Assembly: GCA_001782515.1 (NCBI GenBank)
Contig: MFOV01000009.1
Span: 1-8,693 of the forward strand
DNA length: 8,693 bases
Direction: 5' to 3'
Origin: Candidatus Levybacteria bacterium RIFCSPLOWO2_01_FULL_39_10
Lineage (GTDB): Bacteria > Patescibacteriota > Microgenomatia > Levybacterales > UBA12049
Part shown: piece after piece, positions 4,746-8,693 of the stretch
Position numbering within the stretch: the stretch's first letter is position 1
Layout of the letters: each line of letters begins with the position of its first letter
Notes under the pieces: model-generated
Told to the model about the DNA's origin: nothing
The model's database searches: none
The model's input: only the letters and a program-made list of their open reading frames with translations
Position numbers and translations under genes: made by a program

Positions 4746-6121
4746 GAGCTTCTTGCTTCAGCAAGTGTTCCTATAAAAAGAATTTTATCCTCATCCAGGT
4801 CATCCGCTTTTCCGTCGATAATTTCTCTGACATCCGAAACTGTTGTTTTGATAGGCACATATTTTCCAGGTCTTCCGGTTTGCGCTTCAGCCACAAAAAA
4901 ACTCTGAGTCATATAGTTCTTGAGTTTTTTTGCGCGGTCAAAAGTGAGACGGTCATCAACTGAAAGTTCAGACTCGCCGACCAAGGAGACAATTCTGTCA
5001 AGAGAGAGACCCTCCTTAAGAAGAGCCTGTGCATCAAGAGCTGTTTTATAATGCTCAGCACCCACTAATTGGGAATTGAGATTTGAAGAACTTGATTCCA
5101 AAAGATCAATTGCAGGGAGCCTTCCTTCCTGATATATGTTTCTTGACAAAACTACAGCTGAATCAAGATAGGGGAATATGGATTGAACCCCTTGGTCCAA
5201 GAGGTCATCATTTGGAATGTAAATTGCTTCAATAGTTGTTATTGAGGATTTCTCAGTTGATGCAAGTCTTTCATGAAAGCTTCCCATTTCAGATGCCAAA
5301 GTTGCTTGATATCCGTCTTCTGAGGGGATTGTATTCATAAGCATTGAGAGCTCATTCCCGGCGAGCGCAAATCTAAAGAGATTATCAATGAATAAAAGCA
5401 CTTCACGGTCTGCCTGATCTCTGAAATATTCAGCAACCGCTGCAGCCGTAAAGGCAGTTCTGAATCTAATTGCAGGATTGTCTCCCATGGTACCGAAAAT
5501 AAGAGTTATAAACTGCAATGCTTTCTGTTCAACCAAAGTTTCATATAATTCCTGTCCTTCGCGGGATCGCTCACCGATCCCAGCAAAAACAACGCTTCTT
5601 TTTGTTGAAAGATTTACAATGTTATGAATTATTTCGGTTAAAAGAATAGTTTTTCCGACTCCGGCTCCTCCAAAGAGCCCGATCTTATCTCCCTTAAGAA
5701 TTGGTGAGAAAAAATCAACAGCTTTTATTCCTGTTTCCAGAAACTGCTTATTAAAAGCAATCTCTTCATATGATAGATGGCCTTGGTAAATAGATTTGGT
5801 ATTTGCCGATTTAATCGGTCCTTTTCCGTCAATCGGCTCACCGAATATATTTATAACCCGACCTAAAATCTCATCTCCCACAGGAATTTGAATTGATGAG
5901 TTAGTGTTAATAACCCTTGCTCCTCTATAAAGTTTGTCAGTCGGGGAAAATGAGAGACAATAGAAGCTAGTATCATTCTTTGAGAAAACCACTTCTATTT
6001 TAACCGACTGATCCTCCTCAAAAATTAAAATGTCTTTTAATGAGGGGACATTGTCGCGATCAAACTCAACTGTTACGACCTGTCCTTCAATATTTACTAT
6101 TTTCCCATATGATTTTTCCAT
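4742..6121 (-). CDS. atpD: F-type ATP synthase catalytic beta subunit, divergent
   Basis: A full-length beta subunit (459 residues) carrying the three catalytic sites of F1. An N-terminal beta-barrel (1-80) precedes the nucleotide-binding domain with Walker A GGAGVGKT (151-158), the catalytic Glu184-Arg185 in GERSREGQELY, and Walker B LLFIDN (Asp246) with Arg250; a helical C-terminal domain follows. By alignment from memory with E. coli beta, the adenine-pocket Tyr331 is Leu335 (GRLPAID) and Phe410 is Gln414 (VAEAQTG). The DELSEED motif reads SELSVDD (384-390), and the DPLDSTSR segment is DLLESSSS. Catalytic chemistry looks intact while base recognition and the gamma-contact loop are changed. 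It starts 2 bases after atpG with no strong ribosome binding site and overlaps atpC by 4 bases. Confidence 0.96.
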   Translation of the reverse strand: MEKSYGKIVNIEGQVVTVEFDRDNVPSLKDILIFEEDQSVKIEVVFSKNDTSFYCLSFSPTDKLYRGARVINTNSSIQIPVGDEILGRVINIFGEPIDGKGPIKSANTKSIYQGHLSYEEIAFNKQFLETGIKAVDFFSPILKGDKIGLFGGAGVGKTILLTEIIHNIVNLSTKRSVVFAGIGERSREGQELYETLVEQKALQFITLIFGTMGDNPAIRFRTAFTAAAVAEYFRDQADREVLLFIDNLFRFALAGNELSMLMNTIPSEDGYQATLASEMGSFHERLASTEKSSITTIEAIYIPNDDLLDQGVQSIFPYLDSAVVLSRNIYQEGRLPAIDLLESSSSNLNSQLVGAEHYKTALDAQALLKEGLSLDRIVSLVGESELSVDDRLTFDRAKKLKNYMTQSFFVAEAQTGRPGKYVPIKTTVSDVREIIDGKADDLDEDKILFIGTLAEARSS

Positions 6122-6123
6122 GA

Positions 6124-7002
6124 TTATCTTTTATTCCAAAGAAGTCTGGTTGAGAAAGTCTCAAGCTGTTTTTTATTTTGAATCTGATGAGTTAGTCTTG
6201 TATATTGAAACTTAAGTTTTTCAAGCTCTTTATCAATGTTTTCTGTTGCCCGATCAAGCGCAGTGAGACGGGATGCGATTTTTGCAAGCTGGGATTCCCT
6301 CACTGTCTGTTCAAAAATAGATGCGAATATCTGTTTTTCAAAAAACTCCATTATCCGCTCAAGAGAGGGTTCAAAAAAATACTTGACCTGAGGGCCTTTT
6401 TGCGACTCATTCTCAGAAAGCACATTGCCCGAAATATCTGAAAATGTGGCTTCCTGTTTAATTAGATTTTGGAATTGACCGTAAAAGACAATAATTTTTT
6501 CATAATTTATGATAAAGTTTATAATTTCTCTAAGCTTTATATCGTCTACTCTCTGGTCGGGAAAATCAAAATAATAATATTTGTCTTTAAAATGATGCTC
6601 CTTCCACATTGAAAGCCCGAGCTTTCCTATGATTGCAATATCACAGTTTTGGTCTCTTTTTGATTTGAGGAACAGATCAAATGTTCTTTTAATAATTCCT
6701 CCATACAGCCCCGTGTTTGCGGAGATTAGAAGATATAGTGTTCTCCCATTTTTATTTAAAAAAGTGAGGTTTTTTAAACTTTTTTTCTTTCTCATTCTCA
6801 TAAATGTTTCAACCTGCCTTTTGTAGGAGAGTATTACATCAATAAAAATTTCATGGATTTCCGAAGAATAGGCTCTATTTATAAGAACTGAGTCTCTGGT
6901 TCTTTTAATCCTGGTTGCCGCGATTTCTTCAAATGCATTTACTAGGTTTGAAAGCCCTATTAGGTTCTCAATTTCCTGATCTAAAATTTTTTTAGATATC
7001 AT
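6124..7002 (-). CDS. atpG: F-type ATP synthase gamma subunit, divergent
   Basis: Gamma is the rotor shaft inside the alpha3beta3 head. This 292-residue protein has the normal length and layout: an N-terminal helix (about 4-60), a Rossmann-like middle with SANTGLYGGIIK (aligned to the SDRGLCGG motif), and a long C-terminal helix with the recognisable RLTALDRATENIDKELEKL pattern near 242-260. Both ends differ from typical gamma. The N-terminal motif usually written TQKITKAMxMVA is LSNLVNAFEEIA, and the C-terminal QEITEIV-like ending is replaced by a basic tail, LLWNKR. The ATG overlaps the atpA stop (ATGA) and is preceded by a perfect AGGAGG. Identity is firm from C-terminal motifs and gene order. 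Confidence 0.92.
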   Translation of the reverse strand: MISKKILDQEIENLIGLSNLVNAFEEIAATRIKRTRDSVLINRAYSSEIHEIFIDVILSYKRQVETFMRMRKKKSLKNLTFLNKNGRTLYLLISANTGLYGGIIKRTFDLFLKSKRDQNCDIAIIGKLGLSMWKEHHFKDKYYYFDFPDQRVDDIKLREIINFIINYEKIIVFYGQFQNLIKQEATFSDISGNVLSENESQKGPQVKYFFEPSLERIMEFFEKQIFASIFEQTVRESQLAKIASRLTALDRATENIDKELEKLKFQYTRLTHQIQNKKQLETFSTRLLWNKR

Positions 7003-8471
7003 AATTTTCCTCCTGGAAATACTTGAGCCTTATTTCTATTGATAAGTGATAAGAGTTCGTTGAAACTTTCACAAGTGTCAAGCATTGTATCTATAAATTC
7101 TTTATAAGAGGGATTGGTCTCATACAGTTTTACAAATCTGTTTTTATAATCAAGAATATCTTTTGTACTTGTTACATTTAGGTGTCCTGCCCAAAGAAGC
7201 GTTAATAGTATTATCTGAATATTTGAAGGAATAATACTACTTGTATCCTGATCAAAAAGAGAAAGAACCCGCTCACCCGTTTCGGTTGTCACCTGAACAG
7301 ATTCTGTTGCTTCTGCTCCGAAGTGGGAAAAATTTCGAAGTTTAGTATAAAGCGTTAAGAAACTTAGAAGTTCGCGGTTTACAGACCGCTTCACTGCTGA
7401 TTGGGTCTGTTTTCCTACTCTGGTTACAGAGAGGAATGGATTTATGGCAGGGCGTCTTCCCTCGGCAAATAAGCCGCTGTCAAAAAGAATGTGTCCGTCT
7501 GTCATAGACATAATATTAGTCTGGATATAGCCTGAAAAATCAGCTTGCGGTGTCTCAACTACAGGCAGGCACGTTATTGCAACCTCACTGTTTCCTACAG
7601 TAAAGCTTCCGGCTCGCTCCAAAAGCCTTGCGTGGACATAAAAAATATCACCGGGGTATGAGTTTCTTCCGGGAAACTTATTCGCAAGAAGTGAAATTTC
7701 CCTATAAAACTTTGCATGCGTTGACAGATCATCAAGTATGAGAAGAGTATTTTGGCCTCTGTCTCTGAAATACTCTGCAATTGTCATGGCAGAGTAGGGT
7801 GCTATAAAAATTACTCCTGAAGGATCCTGGGATGTTGATGCGATTATAATTACCCTATCAGTTACTTTATTTTCCTTGAAATATTCCTCAACTTTTTTAA
7901 TATCAATTTTTTTCTTTCCTATTGCTGTATAAATACATATATTTCCTGCTCTTGCTGCAGAAACAATAGTTTGTAAAAGGAAATTGGTTTTTCCAGTTTT
8001 TCTGTCACCGATTACAAGCTGTCTTTGGCCGTGACCGATTGGAAGCATAATGTCCACTATGCCTACTCCTGTTTCAAGCTGTCTTATTATTTTTCTCCTA
8101 GACATAATTCCAAGAGGAGTAACTTCTATACTTCTATAGTCTCTAGTTTTTTGAATGAGTGAGGTGTTGTCAAAAGATGATCCAAAAGGATCTATAATTT
8201 TACCTAAAAGCTGCGTTCCAACCGGAATAGCGATTGGACTTCCGGTTCTTGCAACTTTCCCGCCAACTTTAATCGGTTTTTTTGAAAAAGCGAGTATTTC
8301 AACTGAATCAGGACTTAGAGATAAAACCTTGCCTCTTTCTCCATTTTCGAAAATTATAAGTTCTCCTGGCCTTGCAGATGGAAGCCCGTCTGCATATACG
8401 ATTTCATTAACAATCATTCTTACGTATCCGACCTCACCGGTTTTTTCAAGAAGGTTATTGAAATTATTCAT
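6999..8471 (-). CDS. atpA: F-type ATP synthase alpha subunit
   Basis: This 490-residue subunit forms the non-catalytic sites of F1 and supplies the arginine finger to beta. It shows Walker A GDRKTGKT (155-162), a Walker B-like LLILDDLS (243-250), the highly conserved SYPGDIFYVHARLLERAG (271-288), and the arginine finger Arg351 in SVTRVG. Two residues that are Gln in typical alpha (GDRQTGKT and AIGQK) are Lys158 and Lys186, which puts positive charge at the nucleotide/magnesium site. The N-terminal extension that normally contacts delta is about 15 residues shorter. It cannot be extended, because the atpH stop lies in the same frame two codons upstream. No Shine-Dalgarno site precedes the start, so translation is probably coupled to atpH. 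The last bases overlap atpG. Confidence 0.96.
   Translation of the reverse strand: MNNFNNLLEKTGEVGYVRMIVNEIVYADGLPSARPGELIIFENGERGKVLSLSPDSVEILAFSKKPIKVGGKVARTGSPIAIPVGTQLLGKIIDPFGSSFDNTSLIQKTRDYRSIEVTPLGIMSRRKIIRQLETGVGIVDIMLPIGHGQRQLVIGDRKTGKTNFLLQTIVSAARAGNICIYTAIGKKKIDIKKVEEYFKENKVTDRVIIIASTSQDPSGVIFIAPYSAMTIAEYFRDRGQNTLLILDDLSTHAKFYREISLLANKFPGRNSYPGDIFYVHARLLERAGSFTVGNSEVAITCLPVVETPQADFSGYIQTNIMSMTDGHILFDSGLFAEGRRPAINPFLSVTRVGKQTQSAVKRSVNRELLSFLTLYTKLRNFSHFGAEATESVQVTTETGERVLSLFDQDTSSIIPSNIQIILLTLLWAGHLNVTSTKDILDYKNRFVKLYETNPSYKEFIDTMLDTCESFNELLSLINRNKAQVFPGGKL
7009..7014 (-). promoter_or_regulatory. Perfect Shine-Dalgarno site of atpG
   Basis: AGGAGG on the minus strand, six bases before the atpG ATG and inside the end of atpA. 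It is the strongest ribosome binding site in the window. It fixes the atpG start even though the gene overlaps atpA by four bases. Alpha and beta, needed in three copies each per complex, have no comparable site, while single-copy gamma does. Confidence 0.75.
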
Positions 8472-8474
8472 GAT

Positions 8475-8693
8475 TTAAGTTTGGAAAAAAATTTCTTTTC
8501 TTTTTTCTGCGAAGACATCATTAAGTTTTTTGGAAAGACTAAAGTCTTTATATAAACCCTTTTTAGTGGACAAGATTACACCTCCTAAAATATCAGAATC
8601 AGTGTCAATATCAAATACGGTATTTTTTCCTAAATTTTCCTCAGCCCAGCTTTTCAGCATATCAAGAAGATGATTGTTGGGAGATACAGCAAT
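8475..8693 (-). CDS. atpH: F-type ATP synthase delta subunit, C-terminal part (partial)
   Basis: The frame is open to the window edge and gives the last 72 residues of a protein lying directly before atpA, the normal place of delta, the subunit that ties the F1 head to the peripheral stalk. The sequence fits the delta C-terminus: a helix (LLDMLKSWAEENLGK), a strand, then DSDILGGVILSTKKGLYKDF, which matches the family pattern DxxLIGGxxxxxGxxxxDxS, and a final helix. It ends in a hydrophobic-basic tail, KEIFFQT. The assignment leans on this motif and on gene order, since only the end is visible. The stop is three bases from the atpA start and in the same frame. Confidence 0.8.
   Translation of the reverse strand: MAVSPNNHLLDMLKSWAEENLGKNTVFDIDTDSDILGGVILSTKKGLYKDFSLSKKLNDVFAEKRKEIFFQT

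Noticed and set aside
4742..8471. Recoded genetic code (TGA as an amino acid)
   Set aside because: atpA and atpD both end in TGA within ATGA overlaps at exactly the expected protein lengths, so TGA acts as a stop here.

Overview
This is an AT-rich, densely packed stretch of bacterial chromosome. It most likely comes from the Candidate Phyla Radiation (Patescibacteria), and I would guess a Microgenomates-like lineage. That placement is inferred from several traits together: short divergent F1 ATPase subunits, few Shine-Dalgarno sites, a four-repeat S1 protein, a radA-PIN/TRAM gene pair, and small repeat-derived insertions inside conserved proteins. No rRNA or other phylogenetic marker is present to prove it. 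TGA is used as a normal stop (the ends of atpA and atpD), so the TGA=Gly code of Gracilibacteria/Absconditabacteria does not apply.

Left part, 1-2119, plus strand: the tail of an unidentified gene (possibly a HicB antitoxin) overlaps a hicA toxin gene. A region of about 290 bases follows with no convincing gene but with direct and inverted repeats. Next comes an unrecognised 120-residue protein whose strong extended -10 promoter places the predicted transcript start at its own ATG. After it, an S1-repeat RNA-binding protein has its own promoter and a clear ribosome binding site.

Middle, 2120-4503, plus strand: the space before radA is filled by an array of 7-bp units that changes from purine-rich to its pyrimidine-rich complement halfway, so it can fold as one long imperfect hairpin. 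radA (DNA recombination and repair) and a soluble YacL-like PIN/TRAM RNase follow, one base apart and probably co-transcribed. This matches the radA/yacL neighbourhood of Firmicutes.

Right part, 4500-8693, minus strand: the distal end of an F-type ATP synthase operon, read right to left as atpH (partial), atpA, atpG, atpD, atpC, the usual gene order. The genes are 2-3 bases apart or overlap by 4. The operon meets the PIN/TRAM gene tail to tail with a 4-bp overlap of stop codons. The subunits are clearly F1, and the catalytic residues are kept. However, beta lacks both aromatic residues of the adenine pocket and the DELSEED motif, alpha has Lys in place of two conserved Gln residues of the non-catalytic site, and epsilon has no C-terminal inhibitory domain.

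The best candidates for something undescribed are this altered F1 motor, the heptamer hairpin array with its related repeats inside radA and the S1 gene, and the leaderless orphan gene.
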